A stretch of DNA of 48,548 bases from G020348185 sp964525045 (GTDB lineage: Bacteria; Nitrospirota; Nitrospiria; Nitrospirales; UBA8639), in assembly GCA_964525045.1 (NCBI GenBank), contig CAZGFD010000030.1, positions 1-48,548 of the forward strand, read 5' to 3'. The position numbers and the translations under genes are program-made. The stretch's first letter is position 1, and each line of letters starts with the position of its first letter. The notes beneath the pieces were generated by a model, which had not been told where the DNA came from, ran no database searches, and saw nothing but the letters and a program-made list of their open reading frames with translations. Shown here piece by piece: positions 31,734 through 41,101 of the stretch.

Positions 31734-32987
31734 TTGACGAACACCACGAGAGACACACCGCCAAAGTTTCATTGTCTGTTTGGATCCCCCGCTGCTATTT
31801 GCCTATTTTCCCTCCTCCTACTATCTGCATGTAGCGGGGAGGTCGAAGCTCCCAAACTCCCGCCTCCCGATGTCATGGTGGCTCCTGTGCAGCAAGAAGA
31901 TGTTCCTATTTATGGTGAGTACGTTGGGGAAACCGAATCCCCCCGGACTGTCGAGCTTCGGGCCAGGGTTGAAGGATTCCTGATTAAGGTAAATTTTAAA
32001 GAGGGTAGCCTGGTCAAAAAAGGAGATCTTCTTTTTGTCATAGACCCACGCGAGTACAAGGCTGCCCTGGGAAAAGCCCAAGCCCAATTGGCCATGGATG
32101 AGGCAGCCCTCCTGAAGGCCCGCCAAGACCGACGTCGGTATCGCTCACTCCGTACAAAAGATGCCGTGAGTACCAGTCAATTAGAGAGGGCGATTGCCCA
32201 CGAACGGGCAATGACGGCTGCCAGGGATGGGGATCTCCAAGCCCTAGAGCAAGCCAAGCTCGACTTAAGTTTCACGAAAATCTACGCGCCCTTGACCGGA
32301 CGTATCGGTCGAACGGAAGTCCGAATGGGGGCCCTTGTTGGGAAAGGGGAACCCACGCTTCTCGCGACGATATCACAGGTTAATCCCATTTATGTCAATG
32401 GCAGCATCAGCGAACGGGATTATCTCCTTGCAATGAAAAAACGTGAAGAACACATGACAAAACAACGGAAGGGGTTACCGGTTCAACCTGATGAGTTGAA
32501 AGTGACGATGATACTGGCAGATGATAGTGAATACCCCTTCGGCGGAAACTTGAACTTTATTGACCGAACCGTCGATCGGAACACCTCCACGCTTCCATTC
32601 CGCCTTGAGTTCCCGAATCCTACCGGGATCCTCCGTCCAGGCCAGTTCGCTCGGCTTCGGGTGGTCCTGGATGATCTCCAAGACGCCCTGCTGGTTCCCC
32701 AGCGAGCGGTCCAAGAGACCCAGGAAGGACAGGCCGTGTTCGTGGTTGATAAAAACAACACCATTGAGAGGAGGCGGGTCGTGGCGGGACCCCGGCAGGG
32801 AAGTCGGTGGGTCATTGAGAAAGGACTCCAACCGGGGGAACGGGTGGTGGTGGAAGGAATCCAGAGAGCGCGACCGGGCATTCAAGTTAATCCGATACCC
32901 GTTTCTCAGGAGATCCATACCCCCGAGGCCGCTGCCACCTCACAGTCAGATTCTGGTCCGGATTCAAATAAACATTCTGAGAGCTAA
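31734..32987 (+). CDS. RND efflux periplasmic adaptor (membrane fusion) lipoprotein
   Basis: A 417-residue AcrA/MexA-type adaptor. Signal peptide and lipobox (LLLLSACSG), lipoyl half-motifs (VELRARVEGFLIKVNFKEGS, VKKGDLLFVIDPREY), coiled-coil hairpin (GKAQAQLAMDEAALLKARQD...RAIAHERAMTAARD), second lipoyl half (FTKIYAPLTGRIGRTEV) and beta-barrel/MP domains (ILRPGQFARLRVVLDD). It bridges the inner-membrane pump and the outer-membrane factor. It starts with TTG and a weak ribosome binding site; the signal peptide begins soon after. The next gene starts 2 nt after its stop. Confidence 0.95.
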   Translation: MTNTTRDTPPKFHCLFGSPAAICLFSLLLLSACSGEVEAPKLPPPDVMVAPVQQEDVPIYGEYVGETESPRTVELRARVEGFLIKVNFKEGSLVKKGDLLFVIDPREYKAALGKAQAQLAMDEAALLKARQDRRRYRSLRTKDAVSTSQLERAIAHERAMTAARDGDLQALEQAKLDLSFTKIYAPLTGRIGRTEVRMGALVGKGEPTLLATISQVNPIYVNGSISERDYLLAMKKREEHMTKQRKGLPVQPDELKVTMILADDSEYPFGGNLNFIDRTVDRNTSTLPFRLEFPNPTGILRPGQFARLRVVLDDLQDALLVPQRAVQETQEGQAVFVVDKNNTIERRRVVAGPRQGSRWVIEKGLQPGERVVVEGIQRARPGIQVNPIPVSQEIHTPEAAATSQSDSGPDSNKHSES

Positions 32988-32989
32988 CG

Positions 32990-35900
32990 TTGGCGGAATT
33001 TTTCATTAACCGGCCGATTTTTGCATCGGTCCTATCTATCGTCGTAGTTCTTGCCGGCCTGATTTCGTTACTCGGCCTCCCGATTGCTCAATTCCCCGAA
33101 ATAACGCCCCCACAAGTTGAAGTCAAGGCGACGTATACCGGTGCCAGCGCAGAGGTCGTGGAACAGACGGTGGCCACCCCCATCGAGCAGGAAGTAAACG
33201 GCGTCGATGACATGATTTACATGTCCTCCCAGAGTTCCAATGACGGCGTCATGAAATTAACGGTGACATTCAAGGTGGGATCTGACATTGACCAAGGCAC
33301 CGTCAACATCCAGAACCGCGTGGCCATTGCCCAACCCAAGTTGCCTCAAGAGGTCCTTCAATCCGGCATCACGACGAAGAAAAAATCCTCCAACCTGTTG
33401 ATGGTGGCAACCTTGAATTCAACTGATGAGGCATTGGATGAAATCTTTTTAAGCAATTATGCCACCATCAATATCCTTGACCAACTCAAACGGCTTCCCG
33501 GAGTCGGGGATGCCATGCTGTTTGGCCCGCGGGATTACGGCATGCGGATCTGGCTGAATCCTGACAAACTGACCAGTTTGGGCCTGACCGTCAATGATGT
33601 GGCGAAAGCTATCCAAGAGCAAAACATTCAATTTCCTGCCGGGCAGATCGGGCAACCCCCCACTCCTCCCGGTCAGGAGTTTCAGTACAGCGTGCGGGCA
33701 AAGGGCCGTCTAACTGAAGTAGAAGAATTTGAAGATATTATCCTTCGAACGGGAACGGAGGGATCGGTGGTCCGGGTAAAAGATGTGGCGCGCGTTGAAC
33801 TCGGCGCACAACTGTACACCTCCTTCGGCCGATTAAACGGCGCGCCGAGCACTCTCATTGGGATCTATCAACTGCCGGGAGCCAATGCGATCGATGCGGC
33901 CAATGACGTCCGTCAGACACTCGCCGAACTGGCTAAACGGTTTCCCGAAGGCATTGAGTACACCGTGCCGTACGATACCACGCTGTTTGTCTCGGAATCG
34001 ATTAAGGAGGTGGTCATTACCCTGTTTGAGGCCATGGGGTTGGTCTTCCTCGTGGTCTTTATTTTTCTCCAAAATTGGCGAGTCACCCTCATACCGTTGC
34101 TGACTATTCCCGTCGCCTTGATCGGAACCTTTTTGTTTATGGCCGCCTTCGGCTTTTCCCTCAATACGGTGACGCTCTTCGGCCTTGTTCTCGCCATTGG
34201 GTTGGTTGTGGATGATGCCATCGTGGTTGTCGAAGCGACTCAAGCGTATATTGATAAAGCGGGCATGGCCGCGAAGGCGGCAACGAAAAAGGCCATGAGC
34301 GAAGTGACGGGACCTGTGATTGCCACCACATTTGTCCTTCTAGCGGTATTTATTCCTGTGACATTTTTGGGGGGAATCACCGGGCAATTGTATAAACAAT
34401 TTGCCCTGACAATTTCCGTGGCAGCGGTGCTCTCCAGCCTCAATGCCTTAACCCTGAGCCCGGCCATGTGTGGGGTTTTGCTTCGCCCGGCACATCTTCC
34501 CTCAGGGCCACTCGGATGGTTTTTCCGAAAATTCAATCAGGGTTTTGACTGGTTTACCGACCGGTATGAAGGGGCTGTGAAAACCGCCGTAAAACGAATG
34601 GTTTTTTCACTCGCACTTTTCGGTGTGTTGTTGGTAGTGTTGGTCGGTCTGTTTGAAAAGATCCCAACAGGCTTTGTCCCCGAAGAGGACCAGGGATATT
34701 TCTTCACCATGATTCAACTCCCTGATGCCGCATCGCTTCAACGGACGACAGCGGTGGTCGATCAAGTTGAGGCGATGCTCGACACAACCGAGGGAGTCCA
34801 GGATGTCCTGACCATCGGGGGCATGAACATCCTCAATGGAACGTTCAGTTCCAATGTGGCCACCCTCATCACGGTTCTGACGCCTTTTGAAGAACGCACG
34901 TCTCCCGATTTTGCGGTCATGCCTTTGATCCGACGCCTTCAAGCCCGATTGCAGGGAATTCCGAATGCGGTCATTTTTTCTTTCATCCCTCCAGCCATTC
35001 CGGGACTGGGCAACGCGGGGGGATTTCAATTCGAGTTGCAAGATAGGGGAGGAGGAAGCCTCGAGGGACTCGTTGCAGTGGCGAATGAAATGATTGCCGG
35101 GACTGCTCTGCGACCCGAATTAAGCAGGCCGTTCACCATGTTTCGCTCTAACGTTCCTCAAGTAGAAATGAAACTTGACCGGACCAAAGCCAAAGTATTG
35201 GGCATTCCTCTTGAAGAAATCTTCAGCTCGGTTCAAACCTTTCTTGGATCATATTATGTCAACGACTTCAATAAGTTCGGTCGAACGTTCAGAGTGATGA
35301 CCCAAGCGGAACCGGAGTTCCGCACCAGTCCGGACAATATTAAACGGATTCAGGTCCGGACCAAAAGCGGCGACATGGTGCCCTTGAGTACCCTCGTATC
35401 CCTCACCCCAACCTTCGGCCCGGAAACCATAACCCGGTACAATCTCTACCGGACAGCCGAAATCAACGGCGCGCCAGCCCCAGGATACAGCTCCGGACAA
35501 GCACTTGATGCGATGGAGGATTTGGCCGAAACCATTCTTCCCCGAACAATGGGGTATGAATGGACCAACATCGCCTACCAGGAAAAGGAAGCCGGCGGCC
35601 AGGCCCCCATCGTGTTTGCACTCGGAGTGGTGTTTGTCTTCCTTATTCTGGCTGCGCAATACGAAAGCTGGTCTGTTCCGTTCGCGGTCATTCTTGCCGT
35701 GCCCCTGGGGGTATTCGGAGCCATCAGCGCCCAGTTGATGCGAGGACTCGACCTTGGTGTCTACGCGCAAGTCGGTTTGGTCATGCTCATCGGCCTCGCG
35801 GCCAAGAACGCCATCCTCATCGTCGAATTCGCCAAACTTCGACGGGAGGAAGGCAAATCGATTCGGGAAGCGGCGATCGAAGCGGCCCGTCTTCGGCTGC

Positions 35901-36217
35901 GGCCGATCGTGATGACCTCTTTCTCAACTATCGTGGGGTTGACTCCCCTGGTCATCGCCACCGGGGCTGGAGCTGCCAGCCGGGTGTCTCTGGGAACTTC
36001 GGTATTCGGAGGGATGCTCGCGGCAACGCTGCTCGCCATATTTTTCGTTCCGGTTTTCTATGTGATCATTCAAGCACTGAGTGAAGGCGGGTTCTCCAAA
36101 CTGAAAGAAAGCCCAGCCCCCAATAGAGAATCTCCCACACCTACCTTATCGCCAACTTTGCGGGGACAAGAAGGAAAAATCATCATTGAACCATCTCCAG
36201 GAGGGCCGAAGTCATGA
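32990..36217 (+). CDS. RND multidrug efflux permease (AcrB/MexB type, HAE-1)
   Basis: A 1075-residue inner-membrane pump with twelve helices and two large periplasmic loops. Typical features include FFINRPIFASVLSIVVVLAG at the start, PEITPPQVEVKATYTGASAE, the TM4 proton-relay pair in GLVVDDAIVVVE, and GLAAKNAILIVEFAKLRR in TM10-11. It exports hydrophobic drugs, detergents or solvents using the proton gradient. It begins with TTG, coupled to the adaptor gene, and its stop overlaps the next gene by 4 nt. A Pro/Ser-rich tail follows the last helix. The substrate is unknown, and no regulator gene is adjacent. Confidence 0.96.
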   Translation: MAEFFINRPIFASVLSIVVVLAGLISLLGLPIAQFPEITPPQVEVKATYTGASAEVVEQTVATPIEQEVNGVDDMIYMSSQSSNDGVMKLTVTFKVGSDIDQGTVNIQNRVAIAQPKLPQEVLQSGITTKKKSSNLLMVATLNSTDEALDEIFLSNYATINILDQLKRLPGVGDAMLFGPRDYGMRIWLNPDKLTSLGLTVNDVAKAIQEQNIQFPAGQIGQPPTPPGQEFQYSVRAKGRLTEVEEFEDIILRTGTEGSVVRVKDVARVELGAQLYTSFGRLNGAPSTLIGIYQLPGANAIDAANDVRQTLAELAKRFPEGIEYTVPYDTTLFVSESIKEVVITLFEAMGLVFLVVFIFLQNWRVTLIPLLTIPVALIGTFLFMAAFGFSLNTVTLFGLVLAIGLVVDDAIVVVEATQAYIDKAGMAAKAATKKAMSEVTGPVIATTFVLLAVFIPVTFLGGITGQLYKQFALTISVAAVLSSLNALTLSPAMCGVLLRPAHLPSGPLGWFFRKFNQGFDWFTDRYEGAVKTAVKRMVFSLALFGVLLVVLVGLFEKIPTGFVPEEDQGYFFTMIQLPDAASLQRTTAVVDQVEAMLDTTEGVQDVLTIGGMNILNGTFSSNVATLITVLTPFEERTSPDFAVMPLIRRLQARLQGIPNAVIFSFIPPAIPGLGNAGGFQFELQDRGGGSLEGLVAVANEMIAGTALRPELSRPFTMFRSNVPQVEMKLDRTKAKVLGIPLEEIFSSVQTFLGSYYVNDFNKFGRTFRVMTQAEPEFRTSPDNIKRIQVRTKSGDMVPLSTLVSLTPTFGPETITRYNLYRTAEINGAPAPGYSSGQALDAMEDLAETILPRTMGYEWTNIAYQEKEAGGQAPIVFALGVVFVFLILAAQYESWSVPFAVILAVPLGVFGAISAQLMRGLDLGVYAQVGLVMLIGLAAKNAILIVEFAKLRREEGKSIREAAIEAARLRLRPIVMTSFSTIVGLTPLVIATGAGAASRVSLGTSVFGGMLAATLLAIFFVPVFYVIIQALSEGGFSKLKESPAPNRESPTPTLSPTLRGQEGKIIIEPSPGGPKS

Positions 36218-37698
36218 ATCGAATTATCGTTGCTTTGCTCATTGTTGGAGCCTGCACCGGTTGCGCCATCGGTCCGGATTATGAGCGGCCGTACATTCCA
36301 GATCCCGAACAATTCCGGACTCAACCTCAAGAGGGCAAGGAAATTGATCCTACCTCATTGGCCGAAATGCCCTGGTGGGAATTGTTTGAGGATGAAGAAC
36401 TTCACTTTCTGATCCGCACCGCCCTCCAGGAAAATAAAGACCTGATGATGGCCGCCGCCAGAGTTGACGAGGCCAGGGGGGAACTCGGGGTCACCCGATC
36501 GCAACTCTTTCCCCAATTCGATGCTCGCGCAGGCTATAGTTACAGGGGAATCCCTTCAGCTCTGATTCCAGGGGAAGCAGGGAATATCAACCTCGAAACG
36601 GATATTTACCGGCTAGGCGGGGCGCTCTCCTGGGAGCTCGACGTATGGGGCCAGCTTCGTCGGGCTACGGAGGCCTCAAGGGCTGAATTGATGGCCACCG
36701 AAGAGGCACGCCGGGCCATCATCCTTGGGTTGATCAGTCAAGTGGCTCAAACGTATTTTGAACTCAGGGCCTTGGATTTGGAGCTTGAAATTACACGCCG
36801 CAGCGTGAAAACCAGGGAGGGAACCCTTCGAATTGTGAACTCCCGGTATGAGGACGGACTGGTTTCCGGCCTTGACCAAGCAAGGGCGGAGGCTGAGGTG
36901 TACAGTGTGTCCGCCCTCATCCCGGATCTCCAACGTCAGATTGTTCAAACGGAGAACGCCCTCAGTACTTTGTTGGGCCGAAATCCCGCTGCCATTGGCA
37001 GGGGACACACGCTGATAGAACAAACAACCCCTCTCGTCGTCCCAGCCGGACTGCCATCCGCTCTCCTTGAACGGCGCCCCGATATCCGGCAGGCCGAGCA
37101 AAATTTGGTCGCCGCCAATGCGGAAATCGGGGTGGCCATCGGCAATTTTTTGCCGCGATTCAGCCTGACCGGCGATTTAGGCGTCATCAGCCGTGACCTC
37201 AATCAACTGTTCACCGGACCTTCTCGTATATGGGGAATCGGGCCGGGCATGACAATGCCAATTTTTACGGCAGGCCGGAACCTTGGCAATCTTGAGGCCA
37301 CCGAGGCCAGGGAACGACAACTCATGCTTCAATACGAACAAACCATCATCCAGGCCTTCCAGGAAGTTGAGGATTCGTTGATCGCGTACAAGAAGGCTCG
37401 TCTGGCCCGGGAACAATATGAAAAACTCGTGATGTTTAATGACAGGGCAGTGGGCTTATCGCAAGTCCAATATGAAGAAGGCCTCATCGATTATCTAAAT
37501 GTATTGGACGCTCAACGACGACTTTTTGAATCCGAAATTAACCTCGCCAAAACCCAGCGTTCTCAGCTTGTTTCGCTGGTTCAACTCTATAAAGCCCTCG
37601 GGGGCGGATGGAGCCCTGAGTACGCCATGGGAGAGGAACCAGATTTAGAACAAAGTCCAGAGGCAACACCCGAAGGCCCCGTCCCTGCGGAATCCTAA
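36214..37698 (+). CDS. RND outer-membrane factor (NodT/OprM family lipoprotein)
   Basis: A 494-residue TolC-like channel. Lipobox ACTGCAIGPDYERP (Cys17), followed by the duplicated domain of OM factors (AEMPWWELFEDEELHFLIRT; ALQENKDLMMAAARVDEARG; LLERRPDIRQAEQNLVAANA; GLSQVQYEEGLIDYLNVLDA). The start ATG overlaps the permease stop (ATGA), a tight coupling. It completes a tripartite pump with the two genes before it. The C-terminus has an acidic Glu/Pro tail (EEPDLEQSPEATPEGP). Confidence 0.95.
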   Translation: MNRIIVALLIVGACTGCAIGPDYERPYIPDPEQFRTQPQEGKEIDPTSLAEMPWWELFEDEELHFLIRTALQENKDLMMAAARVDEARGELGVTRSQLFPQFDARAGYSYRGIPSALIPGEAGNINLETDIYRLGGALSWELDVWGQLRRATEASRAELMATEEARRAIILGLISQVAQTYFELRALDLELEITRRSVKTREGTLRIVNSRYEDGLVSGLDQARAEAEVYSVSALIPDLQRQIVQTENALSTLLGRNPAAIGRGHTLIEQTTPLVVPAGLPSALLERRPDIRQAEQNLVAANAEIGVAIGNFLPRFSLTGDLGVISRDLNQLFTGPSRIWGIGPGMTMPIFTAGRNLGNLEATEARERQLMLQYEQTIIQAFQEVEDSLIAYKKARLAREQYEKLVMFNDRAVGLSQVQYEEGLIDYLNVLDAQRRLFESEINLAKTQRSQLVSLVQLYKALGGGWSPEYAMGEEPDLEQSPEATPEGPVPAES

Positions 37699-37844
37699 AT
37701 CGACTACCCGGTTGTAATCTTTTATACCTTTCCCTTTTTGGCACCCCGGCATTCACAAAATGGCAGCGGGGGCAAAGGGCCCTGGGAGCCGCCTATTATG
37801 TGTATTAAAAAGAACGAAACCTCACAACCCCATACGAGCACCCG

Positions 37845-39005
37845 ATGACCATCATTGAGCAGCTGTTACCACTAGAAAGATTCGGGATTGTCGTATTTGT
37901 CGTGCTGATCGCGGGTCTGTTGTTGAGCTACCTCCGTCAGCCCCGCGTGGCCGGCTACCTTATCGTGGGCATGCTTCTCGGCCCTCATGTGTTTGGCCTA
38001 TCCCCCATTCACGAAATAACAGAATTCTTAAGTGAAATGGGCGTGGTATTCCTTCTATTCTTCGTCGGAATGGAAGTTTCCGTGGAGCGGTTGATCAAGG
38101 GATGGAGGATCTCGGTGATCGGCACGCTATGTCAGATTCTCTTCAGTGTCGGATTTGCCTGGTTGTTGGGCTGGTGGAATGGATGGAATGTCGGAGAAAT
38201 CATCCTGATTGGTTTTATCATCAGTCTGAGTAGCACAGCGGTGGTGCTCACCGTGCTCCAAAATTGGAATGAACTGGATACCCCAGTCGGAGAGGACGTG
38301 TTAGGCATATTGTTGGTCCAGGATCTTATGGTTGTCCCGATGCTGATTATCCTGGGATTACTGGGCGGAGAAACGCCCACGGCCTTTTCAATCGGATCAC
38401 AATTGCTAGGAGGCCTCCTTGTATTTTCGCTAATTGGGTATGTCGTCATAAAAGGGAAAGTGACCGTCAGGACACCCAAGGTGGTTGAGGATGACGAGGA
38501 ATTGGAACTGTATCTGTCACTGACCATCTGCTTGGGATTGGCGATCCTCACCACGGTATTTGGCTTATCGGAAGCGTTGGGCGCTTTCGCCGCCGGAATT
38601 TTTGTTTCGGCAGCAGGGTGGACGGATCGACATTCTCGCCTGCTGCACCCCTTCAAAATCCTTTTCATGGCCCTCTTCTTTGTGTCCATCGGGATGTTGG
38701 TAAACCTTCCCTACATTCTGGAACATTGGGACAAAATCATCTTGTTAGTGTTATTGATATTAATCGTGAATACGGTCATTAATGGGCTTATTCTTCGAGC
38801 GGGGAAACGGACATTTCAAGATAGTTGGTATGGGGGATTCCTTTTATCCCAAATCGGGGAATTCAGTTTTGTGCTTGCTTCCGTTGGCCTGGCAGCCGGA
38901 ATTTGGTCAGAGGGAAGAGAGCAAGTGGCTTATGCCACCATTGCCCTGTCTCTCATCCTCAGTCCCCTTTGGATCGGGATGGGAAAAGCCCTACTTAGGC
39001 GATAG
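37845..39005 (+). CDS. CPA2-family cation:proton antiporter (KefB/NapA-like)
   Basis: A 386-residue membrane protein with about 12 helices. FLLFFVGMEVSVERLIKGW, SLSSTAVVLTVLQNWNELDT, EDVLGILLVQDLMVVPMLII (Gln-Asp rather than the Asp-Asp pair of electrogenic members), and EALGAFAAGIFVSAAGW followed by FFVSIGMLVN are CPA2 signatures. It lacks the C-terminal RCK/TrkA-N domain of full Kef systems, so it is a transporter core only. It could exchange K+ or Na+ for H+. No strong ribosome binding site precedes the ATG. It stands alone between the RND operon and the MscS pair. Confidence 0.9.
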   Translation: MTIIEQLLPLERFGIVVFVVLIAGLLLSYLRQPRVAGYLIVGMLLGPHVFGLSPIHEITEFLSEMGVVFLLFFVGMEVSVERLIKGWRISVIGTLCQILFSVGFAWLLGWWNGWNVGEIILIGFIISLSSTAVVLTVLQNWNELDTPVGEDVLGILLVQDLMVVPMLIILGLLGGETPTAFSIGSQLLGGLLVFSLIGYVVIKGKVTVRTPKVVEDDEELELYLSLTICLGLAILTTVFGLSEALGAFAAGIFVSAAGWTDRHSRLLHPFKILFMALFFVSIGMLVNLPYILEHWDKIILLVLLILIVNTVINGLILRAGKRTFQDSWYGGFLLSQIGEFSFVLASVGLAAGIWSEGREQVAYATIALSLILSPLWIGMGKALLRR

Positions 39006-39190
39006 GCTTTGATCCAAGTTACAAAGGTCCTAAGGCGAAATTTCCTTGTGGCATCTCAACTCCACCTACCCTCTCTCTCCTTAATACTCCGGACCCCTTT
39101 TTCATGTAGGGTTCACTAAGTAAATAATAGCCTGTTAGAATATGATAATTACTTAAGGATTTTGAAGGGTGAGTACGAAAAAGGAAATGT

Positions 39191-41101
39191 TTGCGAGTTA
39201 AAGTCCGGAACAAACACCCCATGATCACTACACGCCAACTAGCACCTGGGAGGCTTCAACTCTGCGCCATCCTACTGCTTCTGATGATCTGGGGCGGGGT
39301 TGGATCATCTGGCGCCACTACCTTTACAGATTTCCCTCTGCAACCGCCTAATACGTCAAGCCCTAGGGCCACGATGGACAGTTTCATCCGCAATATGCAG
39401 CACGCACAAAAACATTATCAACAATACACCAAAATCTATATGGAGGAACCTGGCTGGTTTGCCTCTGATGCGGCTTTGGCCGAATTTAATCGGACTACAA
39501 TTTTTTTCAAACGGGCCATTCGCTGTCTGGATCTCAGTCAAATCCCTCCTACCCTGGTGGAACGTGTCGGGCTGGAAGCCACCGTGCTCCTCAAGACCAT
39601 ATTCGACCGCATCAGCCTTCCCTCGATGGAATCCATTCCCGACTCCGATCAAATGAACGAACAAAAGCTGACTCGGTGGCGCGTCCCGAATACCGATATT
39701 GCGATTGCGTTGGTTCGGGAAGGCCCTAGGGCAGGCGAATACCTTTTTTCTCCATCGACTGTTAACCGGCTGGATGACGACTACCCCCGCATTAAACACC
39801 TCCCACACAAACCTGGGGGATGGAAGGGCATCTATACCCTGTATTCCGAAGTCAGTGGGAGATTCATCCCGGACAAGCTGGTTTATTACATACCGCAATG
39901 GGCCAAGACTCGAATATTCAATCATCCACTATGGAAATGGGTTGTGGCCGATATCGCGCTGTTAATCGTGCTCGTCGGCTTATTTTATGTTCGTCGTTTC
40001 ACTCGAGGACTTTCAGGTGAAAGCCCCCTTCGCAATGCTCTCCGCCTAGTCATATTCCCTATCAGCATCATGTTGGCCGGGTACTTTTTAGATTTTGCGC
40101 AAAAGGAGATTGGTTTTGTTGGGGATATCAGCGAAGGCATGAGCACAACGCTGCTGGTTGTCACCTTTCTTGGTGCTGGTTGGACTATTTTAGTTGTGGG
40201 AAGAATTGTCGCCGAGGGATTTATCGCCGGTCCCAGAATTTCGAGTTCCGGGCTCGATGCAGCCATGATTCGGGTGGTCGCCCGAATTATTAGTTTTGGC
40301 ATTGCCGCCTGGGTCATTGTGATCGGCGCGCAGACCATCGGAATTCCTCTGGTTCCCGTCTTGGCTGGTCTTGGCGTCGGCGGTCTTGCCTTGGCACTTT
40401 CCGCTCAACCTACAGTAGAAAACTTTATCGGGGGCATGATGCTCTTCACCGATAAACCGGTCAGGCTTGGAGAAATGGTCAAATTTGGCGATCAATTCGG
40501 TAGGGTTGAAGAAATTGGAGTGCGATCAACTCGGATTCGAACCTTGGATCGTACTCTTGTGACGGTCCCAAACGCGGAGTTCTCAAAACTTCAGTTGGAA
40601 AACTACAGTAAACGGGACATGATGTGGTTTCACCCTCGCGTTCGGCTTCGTTTGGATACGAGCCCTGACCAAATTCGGTATATCCTTGTGGAAATCAGAA
40701 AAACTTTGTACGCCCATCCCAGAGTCTCACAAGATCCTGCTCGCGTTCGGCTGGTTGGGATTGATGATTATTCGCTGAATCTAGACATCTTCGCCTATAT
40801 CGAAGTCAAAGATTATGACGAGTACCTGGAAATTGCGGAGGACCTCAATTTCCGAATTATGGAAGTGATCAAAAAAGCAGGATCGGAACTCGCCATGCCA
40901 GTCGAACTGGCTTTGGGTCAGGAAGGAAAAGGACTGGATCAAAATCGGAAACGCGAAGCAGAAGCCAAGGTGGAAGCCTGGCGAAAGAGCAACTCGCTCT
41001 ATCTTCCAAAGTTCCCCGAAGAAAAAATCAAAGAGCTGGAAGGTACACTTCTCTATCCCCCTCCTGGCTCAGTCAGTCACAAGGACAAAGACCAAACGTG
41101 A
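39191..41101 (+). CDS. MscS-family channel, first of a tandem pair
   Basis: A 636-residue exported/membrane protein: signal peptide (LQLCAILLLLMIWGGVGSSG), a conserved periplasmic domain (DFPLQPPNTSSPRATMDSFI; FDRISLPSMESIPDSDQMNE; YLFSPSTVNRLDDDYP), several helices, then the MscS core (LAGLGVGGLALALSAQPTVE, FTDKPVRLGEMVKFGDQFG, VTVPNAEFSKLQLENYSKRD). TTG at 39191 has AAGGAA 5-7 nt upstream and is preferred, though ATG 39221 also gives a signal peptide. It overlaps the next, very similar gene by 4 nt. The channel would relieve turgor on osmotic down-shock. Confidence 0.93.
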   Translation: MRVKVRNKHPMITTRQLAPGRLQLCAILLLLMIWGGVGSSGATTFTDFPLQPPNTSSPRATMDSFIRNMQHAQKHYQQYTKIYMEEPGWFASDAALAEFNRTTIFFKRAIRCLDLSQIPPTLVERVGLEATVLLKTIFDRISLPSMESIPDSDQMNEQKLTRWRVPNTDIAIALVREGPRAGEYLFSPSTVNRLDDDYPRIKHLPHKPGGWKGIYTLYSEVSGRFIPDKLVYYIPQWAKTRIFNHPLWKWVVADIALLIVLVGLFYVRRFTRGLSGESPLRNALRLVIFPISIMLAGYFLDFAQKEIGFVGDISEGMSTTLLVVTFLGAGWTILVVGRIVAEGFIAGPRISSSGLDAAMIRVVARIISFGIAAWVIVIGAQTIGIPLVPVLAGLGVGGLALALSAQPTVENFIGGMMLFTDKPVRLGEMVKFGDQFGRVEEIGVRSTRIRTLDRTLVTVPNAEFSKLQLENYSKRDMMWFHPRVRLRLDTSPDQIRYILVEIRKTLYAHPRVSQDPARVRLVGIDDYSLNLDIFAYIEVKDYDEYLEIAEDLNFRIMEVIKKAGSELAMPVELALGQEGKGLDQNRKREAEAKVEAWRKSNSLYLPKFPEEKIKELEGTLLYPPPGSVSHKDKDQT